Below, in pieces: positions 1 to 10,612 of a stretch of 64,000 nt of DNA. A program made the translations under genes and the position numbers. Position 1 is the stretch's first letter; every line of letters begins with the position of its first letter. The DNA is from Nitrosospira sp. Nsp2 (GTDB lineage: Bacteria; Pseudomonadota; Gammaproteobacteria; Burkholderiales; Nitrosomonadaceae). A model generated the notes under the pieces. It saw nothing but the letters and a program-made list of their open reading frames with translations. It searched no databases and had not been told where the DNA came from. The stretch is taken from the NCBI RefSeq assembly GCF_003050965.1, contig NZ_QAOU01000008.1, positions 1-64,000 of the forward strand, in the 5' to 3' direction.

Positions 1-512
1 TGAAATACCAATATCAATACCAATGTTACATATACTTTACATACCCACAACCCTGTAAAGACTATCCGCGAAGATCAACCAAGTCAAGCAGTTTGTCAGC
101 ACTACAATACTCAGCAATATCCCCGCATCCCCTGACGAAAAGAGCGCCTAATGGCTCAGCCTTCTTCTCAACGTTTTTTGGCCCTTGATAAGAAAACCGA
201 AATCCGTTGTTGCCATTACCCCAGCGGAATCGATCCGTCCACTAGCGTGCGGCACGGACAGTGCATCGCTTCGGTTAAAAGCATATCTTATGCCAACCCC
301 TAGTGGATTCCGTAAATCAAGAGCTTGAGAAACAAAAACAGGCTTACCCGGGTACAATGTAAGAAGTCCCGACACGCCAACCCCAGATCCGGCGCGGAAT
401 TAAGCCGGTAACTGTCGGGGTTAAATTCCCCACCTTACTGCGATCGCCTCTCACGTCACCGCGGCGTCCGGGCATAATTGTCTGTTTCACTGGCTCCAGT
501 GTCCATATTCCC
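1..512. other. Gene-poor left edge upstream of priA
   Basis: I recognise no gene here. Two short leftward reading frames (148-375 and 344-553) lack a convincing ribosome binding site and resemble no family I know; the first would need a GTG start. The first 30 bases hold a short imperfect tandem repeat built on ATACCAAT. The stretch presumably carries the priA promoter, but I cannot point to clear -35/-10 boxes. Confidence 0.5.
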
Positions 513-2708
513 ATGCCTATCATTCGCGTTGCACTCGATGTTCCTGTGAACACCTTGTTCGACTACCTAGCACCTGACGAAATATCCGCGCGAGACATCG
601 GCCTTCGTGTGCGCGTTCCATTCGGCAAAAATACGCTCACGGGCGTAATCATAGAAGTGATGGCTCACTCCGCCGTGCCGCCCCAACGGCTCCGCTATGC
701 CAGTCATGTTTTCCGCGATGTCCCTCCCCTGCCAAAGGACCTGCTCGATCTATTCCGTTTTTGTAGCGATTATTACCATCATCCTCTGGGCGAGGTCGTC
801 CTCAACGGGTTGCCCTCCAGGTTGCGCAGCAATAAACCCTTTGTAAAAAGGGCTGACGCTGATTTGCGATATCGCCTCACGGCGACAGGGGAATCGACTG
901 ATTTATCCCACGTTCCCGCGCGGAGTATCGTCAAGCGCAGGCTTTTGGCACGCCTGCAAGGACAAGGCGGGATGAGCATGAGCGAGGCAAGAGAAATCTC
1001 CAGCCGGGCTGTGAAGGCTATCAAGGACTTCATCGCCGCAGGATGGGTGGAAGAAATCCCGGTTTCATGCCCCGGCTACAGGATCTTCGACGAATCAAAG
1101 ACATCGCCCGTGCTGACCCCCGCTCAGAAAAACGCGGTCGATGCCATCACGACGAAAGCAAATGAATTCCACGTCTGGCTATTGCATGGAATCACGGGGA
1201 GTGGAAAAACAGAGGTCTACCTGCGCCTTATATCGCTTTTACTCCGGCAAGCGCGGCAAACGCTCGTACTGGTGCCTGAAATCAACCTCACGCCACAATT
1301 GGAAGCCAGCTTCCGCGCCCGCTTTCCAGCTGTGCGATTGGTAAGCCTCCACAGCGGGCTCAACCCGTCTGAGCGTGCAACCGGCTGGCTGCAAGCGCAA
1401 CAGGCAGAAGCTCAGCTCATACTTGGAACGCGTCTCGCAGTTTTTACCCCACTGCCAAAGCTGGGATTGATAATAGTGGATGAGGAGCATGATCCGTCGT
1501 TTAAACAACAGGAGGGATTGCGCTATTCTGCCCGAGATGTGGCGGTATTTCGTGCCAAACAAGCTGGCGTGCCGGTGATATTGGGATCCGCCACCCCTTC
1601 TCTGGAGAGTTACCATGCCGCTCTGAGCGGCCGCTACACCCGACTTCGATTACCGTTACGCGCGGTGAAGAACGCCTCGCTGCCGGTCGTACGTTGTGTT
1701 GATATGCGGACCACCCGAGCCAAGGACGGCCTTTCGGCTCCAGCGACCGCCGCACTGGCAAGATGTCTGGCATTAAACCAGCAAAGTCTTGTGTTTATCA
1801 ACCGCCGCGGCTACTCGCCAGTATTGCTGTGCAGATCGTGCGGATGGGCGGCGGCTTGCCATCGCTGCGCCAGCCGCTTGGTGGTATACCTGCGCGAAAA
1901 ACAATTGCGTTGCCACCATTGCGGGCACCGGGAACGCTTCCCCAACGCCTGTCCCCAATGCGGCGATCAGGATATCGCGCCTTTCGGACACGGCACGCAA
2001 CGCGTGGCGGCCACGCTGGCAGAATGCTTTCCTGACGCCCGCGTCATGCGCATTGATCGCGACAGCACGCGCCGTAAAGATGCGTGGCCACAGATGCTGA
2101 AAGACATCCAGGAAAAGCGGGTGGACATTCTTGTCGGAACGCAGATTCTAGCCAAGGGGCATGATTTCCCCAATCTGTCGCTCGTGGCCATACTGAATTC
2201 GGACGCTTCGCTATACAGTACCGATTTTCGTGCTTCCGAGCGTTTATTTGCGCAGTTGATGCAAGTCGCTGGCCGTGCGGGACGCTCGGGTATTGAAGGA
2301 GAGGTATTGATTCAAACGGAGTTCCCTGGTCATCCGCTATATCATGCGCTTCAGAAGCAGGATTATGACGCGCTAGCCCGAACGTTGCTGGAAGAGAGAA
2401 GAGCGGCGGGATTCCCGCCTTTCGTGTATCAGGCTTTATTGCGAGCGGAGGCGCCGGAGATTGGCGTGGCGCTGAGTTTTCTCGCCAGCGCGGCATCTAT
2501 CGCGCAGGCGCCGGAAGAAGTCGAAGTATTCGATCCTGTGCCCGCCCAAATGTCACGCCTCAAGGGAATGGAGCGGGCGTATCTGCTGGCGCAGTGCGGC
2601 TCCCGCAAACAACTACAGGCATTCCTCGCGGGGTGGAGATCAAGACTCGACGCGCTTCCGAGCCGCAAGGTGCGGTGGATATTGGACGTAGATCCCCTTG
2701 AGTTTTGA
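513..2708 (+). CDS. priA: Primosomal protein N' (replication restart helicase PriA)
   Basis: PriA is a 3'-5' superfamily 2 DNA helicase that recognises stalled or collapsed forks and loads the primosome so that DnaB can be reloaded. The 731-residue length is normal for the family. An N-terminal DNA-binding region precedes a Walker A motif GITGSGKT at residues 226-233 and a Walker B/DEAH-type motif DEEHDPSF. A zinc-binding module follows at about residues 439-484 with paired cysteines (CRSC, CHRC, CHHC, CPQC). Helicase motifs V and VI are seen in GTQILAKGHDFPN and QVAGRAGRSG. The start MPIIRVALDVPV matches the usual PriA N-terminus. It is followed, 173 bases on, by argH on the same strand. Confidence 0.97.
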   Translation: MPIIRVALDVPVNTLFDYLAPDEISARDIGLRVRVPFGKNTLTGVIIEVMAHSAVPPQRLRYASHVFRDVPPLPKDLLDLFRFCSDYYHHPLGEVVLNGLPSRLRSNKPFVKRADADLRYRLTATGESTDLSHVPARSIVKRRLLARLQGQGGMSMSEAREISSRAVKAIKDFIAAGWVEEIPVSCPGYRIFDESKTSPVLTPAQKNAVDAITTKANEFHVWLLHGITGSGKTEVYLRLISLLLRQARQTLVLVPEINLTPQLEASFRARFPAVRLVSLHSGLNPSERATGWLQAQQAEAQLILGTRLAVFTPLPKLGLIIVDEEHDPSFKQQEGLRYSARDVAVFRAKQAGVPVILGSATPSLESYHAALSGRYTRLRLPLRAVKNASLPVVRCVDMRTTRAKDGLSAPATAALARCLALNQQSLVFINRRGYSPVLLCRSCGWAAACHRCASRLVVYLREKQLRCHHCGHRERFPNACPQCGDQDIAPFGHGTQRVAATLAECFPDARVMRIDRDSTRRKDAWPQMLKDIQEKRVDILVGTQILAKGHDFPNLSLVAILNSDASLYSTDFRASERLFAQLMQVAGRAGRSGIEGEVLIQTEFPGHPLYHALQKQDYDALARTLLEERRAAGFPPFVYQALLRAEAPEIGVALSFLASAASIAQAPEEVEVFDPVPAQMSRLKGMERAYLLAQCGSRKQLQAFLAGWRSRLDALPSRKVRWILDVDPLEF

Positions 2709-2881
2709 ACGCACCGGACCATATCGGGCGAGCGTAATCGGTCAACGGCTCTTCCGCTGGAGTCAAAAAACGACGGCCGCCATCAGCGCATGGGGGGAGC
2801 GGATGTTTTGTTTTATACTCGCGTTCTTTAAATAGCAAAGGAGCGTTTGGAAAATTTAATATTTCCATTCCAGCAAGAATA

Positions 2882-4318
2882 ATGGCAACCACCCACAAGA
2901 ACAGCGCGTCGATCGAAAACACCAACGCCACCTGGTCAGGGCGCTTCGCGGAACCGGTTTCGGAACTGGTGCAACGGTACACCGCATCGGTGAATTTTGA
3001 CCAACGGCTGGCGGAGTATGACATCCAGGGGTCTCTCGCCCACGCGGGCATGCTTGCAGCCGGAGGCATCATTAGCGCCGATGACCTGGCTGCGATCGAG
3101 TCTGGTTTAGCTGAGATTTTGAACGAAATACGGCGCGGCGAGTTTACCTGGAAGCTGGAACTGGAAGACGTGCATCTCAATATCGAGAAACGTCTTATCA
3201 CTCTTATTGGAGATGCCGGCAAGCGCTTGCATACCGCGCGGTCGCGCAATGACCAGGTGGCGACGGATGTGCGCCTGTATCTGCGCGCCGCCATCGACAA
3301 TATCGTTGATCTCATACATGCGCTTCAGCGCGCGCTGCTCGATCTGGCTGAAGCGCATGTGGATACGCTGATGCCGGGTTTCACGCACTTGCAAGTCGCG
3401 CAACCCGTCGTATTCGGTCACCATCTCATGGCTTATTTCGAGATGTTGAAGCGGGATGCTCAACGCTTGTCCGACTGCAGAAAGCGCGTGAACAAACTGC
3501 CGTTGGGAGCAGCAGCATTGGCGGGTACAAGTTATTCAATCAACCGCGAAATGGTAGCGCGACAATTGGGGTTCGACGGGGTTTGCGAAAATTCCCTCGA
3601 CGCGGTTTCCGACCGTGATTTTGCGATTGAGTTCTGTGCCGCGGCAACACTCGTGATGACGCACCTGTCGCGCTTATCAGAAGAATTGATCTTATGGATG
3701 AACCCCTCCTTCGGCTTTATCGACCTTCCCGACCGGTTCTGCACCGGCTCATCCATCATGCCGCAAAAAAAGAACCCCGATGTGCCGGAGCTGGTGCGTG
3801 GAAAGACAGGGCGCGTTAATGGACATCTCATTGCCCTGCTCACGCTGATGAAGGCTCAGCCGCTGGCATACAACAAGGACAACCAGGAAGACAAGGAGCC
3901 GCTGTTTGATACGGTAGACACGCTCATGGACACGCTGCGAATCTATGCGGACTTGATAGCGGGCATTAGGGTCAACCGGGACGCGATGCGCGACGCGGCT
4001 ATGCGGGGCTACGCCACGGCTACTGATCTGGCCGATTATCTGACAAAAAAAGGGTTGCCTTTCCGCGAGGCGCACGAGGCAGTAGCCCAAGCCGTGCGCT
4101 TCTCCGACGGAAGCGGCCGCGACCTCAGCGCACTCAGCCTGCCCGAGTTGCAGCAATTTTCGAGTCTAATCGACGATGATATCTTTGCGTTGCTAACGCT
4201 TCAGGGGTCGGTCGACAGCCGCAACCACATCGGTGGAACAGCGCCGGTACAGGTAAGCGCGGCGATCGCAAGGGCAAGGACATGGCTGGCCGGCGACGAA
4301 CAGCTGCAAAGCGGATAA
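2882..4318 (+). CDS. argH: Argininosuccinate lyase
   Basis: Catalyses the last step of arginine biosynthesis, cleaving argininosuccinate to arginine and fumarate; a cytosolic homotetramer of the fumarase/aspartase superfamily. The protein has 478 residues, usual for the family. The superfamily signature [16 protein letters not shown] lies at about residue 289, and the [12 protein letters not shown] substrate loop is present near residue 117. The N-terminus [19 protein letters not shown] is typical, with about 17 extra residues before it. The best Shine-Dalgarno-like run (AAGGAG near 2838) is too far from this ATG, so initiation may be weak. Only 9 bases separate it from the next gene. Confidence 0.97.
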   Translation: MATTHKNSASIENTNATWSGRFAEPVSELVQRYTASVNFDQRLAEYDIQGSLAHAGMLAAGGIISADDLAAIESGLAEILNEIRRGEFTWKLELEDVHLNIEKRLITLIGDAGKRLHTARSRNDQVATDVRLYLRAAIDNIVDLIHALQRALLDLAEAHVDTLMPGFTHLQVAQPVVFGHHLMAYFEMLKRDAQRLSDCRKRVNKLPLGAAALAGTSYSINREMVARQLGFDGVCENSLDAVSDRDFAIEFCAAATLVMTHLSRLSEELILWMNPSFGFIDLPDRFCTGSSIMPQKKNPDVPELVRGKTGRVNGHLIALLTLMKAQPLAYNKDNQEDKEPLFDTVDTLMDTLRIYADLIAGIRVNRDAMRDAAMRGYATATDLADYLTKKGLPFREAHEAVAQAVRFSDGSGRDLSALSLPELQQFSSLIDDDIFALLTLQGSVDSRNHIGGTAPVQVSAAIARARTWLAGDEQLQSG

Positions 4319-4327
4319 CGTATATTC

Positions 4328-5212
4328 ATGACGTCATGGACCGAAATTGCCGCGCAGATCTCCAGTTCAGAAGGGATTCCGTTTGTTGTGGAGAAAGTTG
4401 CGTCCATCGGCGGCGGCTGCATCAACCGAACTTATAGGGTGGGGGGCAGCGGACGCGAGTTTTTTGTCAAATTGAACAACGCGGATGCCTTGGCCATGTT
4501 CGAGGCGGAAGCGGCAGGGCTCAAGGAAATCCTGGGATCCCGGTCCCTGCGTGCTCCGGCGCCACTGTGCTGGGGGACCAATAGCACTGAGGCGTGGCTG
4601 GTGCTGGAGTATCTGGAGATGAACGATGCTGGTCGGAGCGGCGCAATCGCCCTGGGGCAGCGACTTGCCACGATGCATCGTTTCTCGTCGCAAAAATTCG
4701 GGTGGATACGCGACAACACGATTGGCTCTACCCCCCAGATCAACAAATTCTCAACCGGATGGACAGAGTTCTGGCGCGAACGCCGTCTGGGTTATCAGCT
4801 GAGGCTGGCGAGAGCGAATGGCTATACGGGCAGGCTACAGAAGCAAGGTGAGCAATTGATGGAACGGCTCGACCATTTTTTTCCAGGTCCGCAGCCGATT
4901 CCCTCTCTATTGCACGGCGATTTATGGGCGGGTAATTTTCGTTTCGACGACTCGGGACAACCGGTGGTATTTGATCCTGCCGTGTATTACGGCGACCGTG
5001 AGACGGATATTGCCATGACCGAGCTATTCGGCGGATTTGCGAATTCGTTTTATGCGGCTTATGGGGAAGCATACCCCCTGGAACCCGAGTACGAGACCCG
5101 TAAAACACTCTACAATCTCTATCACATACTAAACCATCTCAATCTGTTTGGGGGCGGCTACCTTCGCCAGGCGGAACAGACGACGGGTAGGCTGCTGGCG
5201 GAAGTCAGCTAA
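4328..5212 (+). CDS. Fructosamine kinase family protein
   Basis: Belongs to the fructosamine-3-kinase/ketosamine kinase family, which phosphorylates ketosamines formed by glycation so that they fall off proteins or free amines. The 294-residue protein shows the aminoglycoside-phosphotransferase-like fold signatures: an N-terminal IGGGCINRTYRV nucleotide loop, a lysine in FFVKLN, the catalytic HGDLWAGN, and the metal-binding FDPAVYYGDRETD near residue 220. Starting 9 bases after argH on the same strand, it is probably co-transcribed, though no link to arginine synthesis is known to me. The exact substrate cannot be read from sequence. Confidence 0.9.
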   Translation: MTSWTEIAAQISSSEGIPFVVEKVASIGGGCINRTYRVGGSGREFFVKLNNADALAMFEAEAAGLKEILGSRSLRAPAPLCWGTNSTEAWLVLEYLEMNDAGRSGAIALGQRLATMHRFSSQKFGWIRDNTIGSTPQINKFSTGWTEFWRERRLGYQLRLARANGYTGRLQKQGEQLMERLDHFFPGPQPIPSLLHGDLWAGNFRFDDSGQPVVFDPAVYYGDRETDIAMTELFGGFANSFYAAYGEAYPLEPEYETRKTLYNLYHILNHLNLFGGGYLRQAEQTTGRLLAEVS

Positions 5213-5305
5213 TAAGCTTGATCCATCCGCCCCAAGGCTACACACCCCGGTGGAAGGAATGCTTCTTCAATCAGATCGCGCGCAGCAATGCCTCTGGGTG
5301 GTGTC

Positions 5306-6904
5306 TTACGCACACTGAAATACCAGCCCCGCGTGCTCTCGCATTCGGTGGAAACGGATGGTTTCCCAGCTTTCCTCGGCAACGCTCAGTTCAGCGCCAA
5401 ATGATGCAAGGAAGGCCGGGGCGTTGACTGCGTCATACGCCACCCGATGCGCGTTGGAATCGATAAAGCGCCTGAGTTCGCGTTCGTCTTCCGCGGTAAC
5501 CCAACGCGCAAGCTGGAACTTGGAGGGGACGAGCATCGCGTCGACGCCATACTCGTGTTTGAGTCGGTGCGCCACCACGTCGAACTGCAGGGTACCCACG
5601 GCGCCCAGCAGCAGAGTACTGCTGGAATGCGGCCGAAATACCTGGATCGCGCCCTCCTCGCCCAATTGGGCGAGTCCCAATTTGAGCTGCTTGCTCCGCA
5701 TCGGGTCCGCAATTTCCACCGTCTGAAAGATTTCGGGGGCAAAAAAAGGCAAGCCGGTAAACTGCAGGCGTTCACCTTCTGTCAAAGTATCCCCCAATTG
5801 TAGCGTTCCATGGTTGGGGATGCCGATGATATCGCCGGGATAGGCGATGTCTAGCAAGTCCCGCCTCTGAGAGAGAAACGATACGACCCCGTTCGTCCGA
5901 ATGTCCTTATCGTTACGCACGATTTTCAGATTCATGCCGCGCTCGAACCGCCCCGAACAGATCCTGACGAAGGCGATTCGATCACGGTGGGCTGGGTTCA
6001 TGTTGGCCTGAATCTTGAAGACCACCCCGGAAAACCTCTGCTCGCCGGGTTGCACTTCGCGCTGCAGGGCCATGCGTGATCCCGGCGGCGGCGCGAGACC
6101 TACCAGCGCATCAAGGACTTCACAGATGCCGAAGTTGTTGATGGCCGAGCCAAAAAATACCGGTGTTTGCTTCCCGGCAAGGAAGGCGGCTTGGTCGAAT
6201 TCAGGGGACGCCCCGCGTATAAGCTCGATTTCCTGCTGCATTTCGGCGGCGGTATCCCCAAACCGAAGTGCGATTGCGGGGTTATCCAGACCGTGGATGA
6301 TTTCGTCATCCTCATCCAGCCGATCCGAGCCCGGACGAAAAACGCGCATCTGGTCGCGCTGCAAGTCGAATACGCCGTTGAAACTGCGACCCATGCCCAC
6401 AGGCCAGGTAAACGGCACTGCCGCCATGCGCAGCGTTCGTTCGATCTCATCAATTAGATCCAGCGGGGGTCGCACCTCCCGGTCCATCTTGTTAATGAAC
6501 GTGATGATAGGCGTATTACGCGCCCGGCATACGTCCAGCAAGCGTAACGTCTGCGCTTCGACACCGTTGGCTGCATCGATCACCATCAAGGCTGCATCCA
6601 CGGCAGTCAGGACACGATACGTATCTTCGGAGAAATCCTGATGCCCGGGGGTATCCAGAAGGTTGATGACGCAGCCAGCGTACTCCATCTGCATAACCGA
6701 ACTGGCTACCGAGATACCACGCTGTTTCTCGATTTCCATCCAGTCCGAGGTGGCGTGCCGGCTTGCCTTGCGCGCCTTGACACTCCCGGCGATATGAATT
6801 GCGCCGGCAAACAAAAGCAGCTTTTCGGTAAGCGTCGTCTTACCCGCGTCCGGATGAGAAATTATCGCAAACGTGCGACGCCGCGCCACTTCCTGACTGA
6901 CCAT
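5306..6904 (-). CDS. prfC: Peptide chain release factor 3
   Basis: RF3 is a translational GTPase that removes RF1/RF2 from the ribosome after peptide release. The 532-residue length fits. G-domain motifs are clear: G1 SHPDAGKTTLTEKLL (residues 16-30), G3 DTPGHQDFSEDTYR and G4 NKMDRE, followed by the EF-G-like beta-barrel domain II and the RF3 C-terminal domain. It starts 12 bases after the stop of the peptide ABC transporter ATPase, so it is probably transcribed as the last gene of that operon. It ends 93 bases from the convergent kinase gene. Confidence 0.97.
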   Translation of the reverse strand: MVSQEVARRRTFAIISHPDAGKTTLTEKLLLFAGAIHIAGSVKARKASRHATSDWMEIEKQRGISVASSVMQMEYAGCVINLLDTPGHQDFSEDTYRVLTAVDAALMVIDAANGVEAQTLRLLDVCRARNTPIITFINKMDREVRPPLDLIDEIERTLRMAAVPFTWPVGMGRSFNGVFDLQRDQMRVFRPGSDRLDEDDEIIHGLDNPAIALRFGDTAAEMQQEIELIRGASPEFDQAAFLAGKQTPVFFGSAINNFGICEVLDALVGLAPPPGSRMALQREVQPGEQRFSGVVFKIQANMNPAHRDRIAFVRICSGRFERGMNLKIVRNDKDIRTNGVVSFLSQRRDLLDIAYPGDIIGIPNHGTLQLGDTLTEGERLQFTGLPFFAPEIFQTVEIADPMRSKQLKLGLAQLGEEGAIQVFRPHSSSTLLLGAVGTLQFDVVAHRLKHEYGVDAMLVPSKFQLARWVTAEDERELRRFIDSNAHRVAYDAVNAPAFLASFGAELSVAEESWETIRFHRMREHAGLVFQCA

Positions 6905-6916
6905 TCTGAATATTCC

Positions 6917-9076
6917 TTATGCTTGCTGAGAATCTTGTTCCTGGGGATACAAATAGCAACGCGCGGTATGCGTTGAACTAAATGTGCTTGTTGCGGGGTA
7001 AATTTCTCGGCACACGGGCATGGCGTGCGGGCACCGGGGGTGAAAATGACAGCCAGCAGGCGGATGCGCAGGTGAGGGAAGATCGCCGTGCAAATGGATA
7101 ATATGGCGTTTTGATTCGAGCTCGATCACCGGCACCGCCGACAGCAGGGCCTGAGTATAAGGGTGCTTGGGGCTGGTCAGCACTTCATCCACCGTTCCGC
7201 GTTCGACGATTCTTCCCAGATACATCACAGCGACTTCATCAGCGAGATATTCCACCACGGAGATATTGTGGGTTATGAATAGATACGCCAAGCCGAGATT
7301 GCTCTGCAATTCCTTCAACAGATTCAAAATCTGGGCTTGCACGGAGACGTCCAGCGCGCTGGTGGGCTCATCGCAAATGATAAGCTTCGGGTTGACGGCC
7401 AAAGCTCGGGCGATTGCAATACGCTGGCGCTGCCCCCCGGAAAATTCATGCGGATAGCGCCACTTGGCTTCGGGCGGCAACCCGACGCTATCCAATAGCG
7501 CATCCATACTCTGTCCCTGAGGTATCTTTCGCTGCGGTATCTTTCGTGGAAACACCCCAGCCTGAAGCTCCGCCGCTCTTCCGTCGCTTCCATTGCCGAC
7601 ATTCAGTGAATTAATGCCTTCTTCGATGATGTCGACGATGCGCATCCTCGGATTGAGCGAGGAATACGGGTCTTGGAATATTAGCTGGAACTCGGCACGC
7701 ATGCGTCTAAGCCGGTTGCGTTCCAGCCCTACCAGTTCCAGCCCGTTGTAGCGTACGCTGCCCGAGGTGGGTGGAATGAGTTGCAGGATACTCTTCCCGA
7801 CTGTTGTCTTCCCGCAACCGGACTCGCCCACCAGCGCCAGCGTCTTTCCCCGACCAATGTGAAGCGATACGCCATCCACCGCTTTGACGTATCCCACCAC
7901 GTTTTTCATCAGCCCCTTGCGGATGGGAAAGTGGACCTTCAGGTCCGTAACCGACAGCAAATATGCGTCGGTGGTGGTTGCACCGGCAGGCGGATGCGAC
8001 CCGATCTGCGCTGTAAACTCGTCCACAGCGCCAGGGTTATCAACGGTATTGGTGTTCTCCCGGAGCTGCCGGCCGGACGCTTGCTCGGCGGCGAGTGATC
8101 CGGCGTCCGCACCATAAAGATGACATCTTACGTGATGTTCCCCGGCTACAATGGACCAGCCCGGTGCCGCCTCATGACATAAGTCCCATGCATGCTCGCA
8201 GCGGTCCGCGAAACGACAGCCGACAAATTCCTGCGATAAGGGGGGCACGTTCCCGCTTATGGCTGCCAGGCGCAAACCTTGCCGGCGCCTGTTTCTCCCC
8301 GGAAGGGAAGCGAGCAACTTGCGCGAATAGGGATGCGCGGGAGCCTGAAAAAACGCATCCCGTGCGGCAGTCTCCACGATTTCGCCAGCGTACATTATTC
8401 CTACCCGATGCGCCATTTCGGCGGCAACGCCAAGATCGTGCGTAATGAGCAGAATCGCCATACCGTCACGCTGTTGGAGAGTACGCATGAGGTCAAGCAC
8501 CTGCGCCTGGATGGTCACATCTAGGGCAGTCGTCGGCTCATCGGCGATTAGAAGCTCGGGTTGTCCCGCCAGCGCCATGGCTATCATCATCCGCTGCTTC
8601 ATTCCACCCGAGAACTGAAACGGATATTCATGCATGCGGCGCGGCGCGTCGGGTATTCCCACTTGATTCAAGATTTCCACGATGCGCTCTTGCTCGGCCA
8701 TACCGCGAAGATCGAAGTGGCGGCGAAGAACCTCGCCGATTTGCTCCGCCACGGTCATGACCGGATTCAGGCTTAGCATTGGCTCCTGAAAGATCATGCT
8801 GATGCGCTTTCCACGAACGCCGCGCATGGCCGCTTCCGGCAGCAGAAGCAAATCCTTTTCGCCCAGCCTGACCGACCCTCCCACAATTTCGCCCGACTCG
8901 GGCAGAAGCCGCATTATGGAAAGAGCGGTCATGGATTTACCGCAACCTGATTCGCCTAGCAAGGCGAAAGTCTCGCCTTTCCCAATCTCCAGCGTAAGCC
9001 CATCCACCGCATGTACCACCGTTGTATCGGTGTAGAGAATGGTTTCGAGATTTTGTATTCTCAATACCGGGCTCAT
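6917..9076 (-). CDS. yejF: Peptide ABC transporter, fused double ATP-binding protein (YejF-like)
   Basis: Energises import of oligopeptides. Two complete ABC ATPase domains are fused. The first has Walker [13 protein letters not shown] near residue 42 and signature [10 protein letters not shown]. The second has Walker [12 protein letters not shown] and signature [15 protein letters not shown]. Each half ends with the cysteine-containing oligopeptide-transporter C-terminal module ([14 protein letters not shown] and [14 protein letters not shown]), as expected for the OppD/OppF-like class and for the fused YejF arrangement. The ATG at 9076 overlaps the stop of the upstream permease by one base (TGATG); an in-frame GTG three bases earlier is the alternative start. 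The clearest relatives are the E. coli Yej system, which imports peptide antibiotics such as microcin C; the natural substrate here is unknown. Confidence 0.93.
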   Translation of the reverse strand: MSPVLRIQNLETILYTDTTVVHAVDGLTLEIGKGETFALLGESGCGKSMTALSIMRLLPESGEIVGGSVRLGEKDLLLLPEAAMRGVRGKRISMIFQEPMLSLNPVMTVAEQIGEVLRRHFDLRGMAEQERIVEILNQVGIPDAPRRMHEYPFQFSGGMKQRMMIAMALAGQPELLIADEPTTALDVTIQAQVLDLMRTLQQRDGMAILLITHDLGVAAEMAHRVGIMYAGEIVETAARDAFFQAPAHPYSRKLLASLPGRNRRRQGLRLAAISGNVPPLSQEFVGCRFADRCEHAWDLCHEAAPGWSIVAGEHHVRCHLYGADAGSLAAEQASGRQLRENTNTVDNPGAVDEFTAQIGSHPPAGATTTDAYLLSVTDLKVHFPIRKGLMKNVVGYVKAVDGVSLHIGRGKTLALVGESGCGKTTVGKSILQLIPPTSGSVRYNGLELVGLERNRLRRMRAEFQLIFQDPYSSLNPRMRIVDIIEEGINSLNVGNGSDGRAAELQAGVFPRKIPQRKIPQGQSMDALLDSVGLPPEAKWRYPHEFSGGQRQRIAIARALAVNPKLIICDEPTSALDVSVQAQILNLLKELQSNLGLAYLFITHNISVVEYLADEVAVMYLGRIVERGTVDEVLTSPKHPYTQALLSAVPVIELESKRHIIHLHGDLPSPAHPPAGCHFHPRCPHAMPVCREIYPATSTFSSTHTARCYLYPQEQDSQQA

Positions 9077-10590
9077 CACAAAAATGAGTCCTCGGGCCTG
9101 GCTGAAGCGGTTTCAACTTCTGGCTTTTTCTGGATTTTTTTTCGGTGGAAGGCTTTAACCCTTGTCGACAAGTTCTTGGCTCGGGGGTCAAAAGCATTCT
9201 GTACCGCATCAGCGAATAGATTGGCGCTCAATACCAACGCAAACATGAAGCTGAAAGCGGCGAGCAATGCCCACCATACCATCGGCTCGCGCGCCATTTC
9301 CATGCGCGCGGCGTTAATCATAGTGCCAAAACTGATCATGGAGGGGTCCACGCCGACGCCTACGTAAGAAAGCACGGCCTCGGCCAGAACCAGACCGCTG
9401 AAGTCCATTACCGTCGATATCAGCACGATATGCATCACGTTGGGAAGGATGTGGCGGCTGATAATCCGCCAATGAGACACACCGAACGCATGGGCCGCTT
9501 GAATATACTCCATCTCCCTCAGTTTCAGGGTTTCACCGCGCAACAGCCGACACAAGCCGGTCCAGCTCGTTACCCCGAGTATGACGCACAGAAACAGCAG
9601 ACGCAGGTCGGCGCGTGCCGCAACCGTGTCGAACAACTCCGGACGAGTTTCGATATATACCTGCATCATCAATACGGCGGCGGCAATCAGCAAAACGCTG
9701 GGAATCGAACTGAGCGTCGTATACAGGTATTGAATCACATCATCCACCCAGCCACGGAAATATCCCGCAGTGATACCCAGGAGCAGCGCAAAAGGCAACA
9801 TCATCAATGTGGTGAGCGTGCCAATCACGAGCCCGGTGCGGATGCTTTTAAGCGATAGATAAAAAACGTCCTGCCCCACCTTATCCGTGCCGAATATATG
9901 GTAACTGCTGCACAACGCCAATGCCGCGCCGAGTAATACCAGTATCAGCGCGAGCATGATGCTAACGGCGTACCATGGGGTTGCGGTGGTACGGCACCGT
10001 ATCGCGGCAAGTGCGGACATGAACGTTTCATTTCTTTGTCGCGCCAATGTCACAGCTAGCAAGGCGATCAGGACACCGCAGAGGAGCAGCCCCCCTACTG
10101 CGCCCGTCGCAGCCCTCGCCATAATGTCCGGCATAAGCTCTAGTTCCGGGTCCTGTAAATGCGCTCCGCCGTACTTCAGTCGAGGAAACTCGCGCGTCTG
10201 CCCGCCATCCGGAAGCTCTACCGTTTCGCGCGCATACAGATGAGCGGCAAACGGCGCGGAATAGGTCTTTTCCACGCGCGTGCGGAGAGGAGCCGCAATT
10301 AGGTCCAGCAAGCTCAGCACTTCAACGCTGTAAGCTGTCTCACTAACCGCGCCGTTGTCGCCGTTGCCAAGTTCGGTAGCGGGACGGAAATGTACCGTAT
10401 CAAGTAATCCGGTAATGATAAAGAAGACCAGCACCGTGAGCGCGGACATACCGCTCGCGCTATGGCCCACGCGCCGCCACGGAGCCAGAAGGTGCTCGTT
10501 TCGCCGTATATGCCAGACAAGCACGAGCACAACCGCTACCAGCAGGTAGACGAGTGCGTCTGTCCACAGGACTACGGGTTTGAAAGACAT
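9076..10590 (-). CDS. yejE: Peptide ABC transporter permease (YejE-like), enlarged
   Basis: Inner-membrane permease of the dipeptide/oligopeptide class. The C-terminal two thirds carry the standard permease: a FGTDKVGQDV loop, several membrane helices and an EAA-type coupling segment (EYIQAAHAFGVSHWRIISRH). At 504 residues it is clearly longer than E. coli YejE, which I recall as about 340. The extra length is at the N-terminus: two additional membrane helices (about residues 9-26 and 45-64) and a hydrophilic domain of roughly 90 residues before a further helix. It sits between yejB (22-base gap) and yejF (overlapping stop/start). Confidence 0.9.
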   Translation of the reverse strand: MSFKPVVLWTDALVYLLVAVVLVLVWHIRRNEHLLAPWRRVGHSASGMSALTVLVFFIITGLLDTVHFRPATELGNGDNGAVSETAYSVEVLSLLDLIAAPLRTRVEKTYSAPFAAHLYARETVELPDGGQTREFPRLKYGGAHLQDPELELMPDIMARAATGAVGGLLLCGVLIALLAVTLARQRNETFMSALAAIRCRTTATPWYAVSIMLALILVLLGAALALCSSYHIFGTDKVGQDVFYLSLKSIRTGLVIGTLTTLMMLPFALLLGITAGYFRGWVDDVIQYLYTTLSSIPSVLLIAAAVLMMQVYIETRPELFDTVAARADLRLLFLCVILGVTSWTGLCRLLRGETLKLREMEYIQAAHAFGVSHWRIISRHILPNVMHIVLISTVMDFSGLVLAEAVLSYVGVGVDPSMISFGTMINAARMEMAREPMVWWALLAAFSFMFALVLSANLFADAVQNAFDPRAKNLSTRVKAFHRKKIQKKPEVETASARPEDSFL

Positions 10591-10612
10591 GACAACTGCC
10601 GCGATCGCTCCA

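Noticed and set aside
148-553. Two leftward frames upstream of priA
   Set aside because: No ribosome binding site, GTG start for one, no family resemblance, and one overlaps the priA start.
1239-2496. Long antisense frames opposite priA (and similar ones opposite purL, lon and other genes)
   Set aside because: They are GC-skew shadows of well supported genes with no family resemblance.
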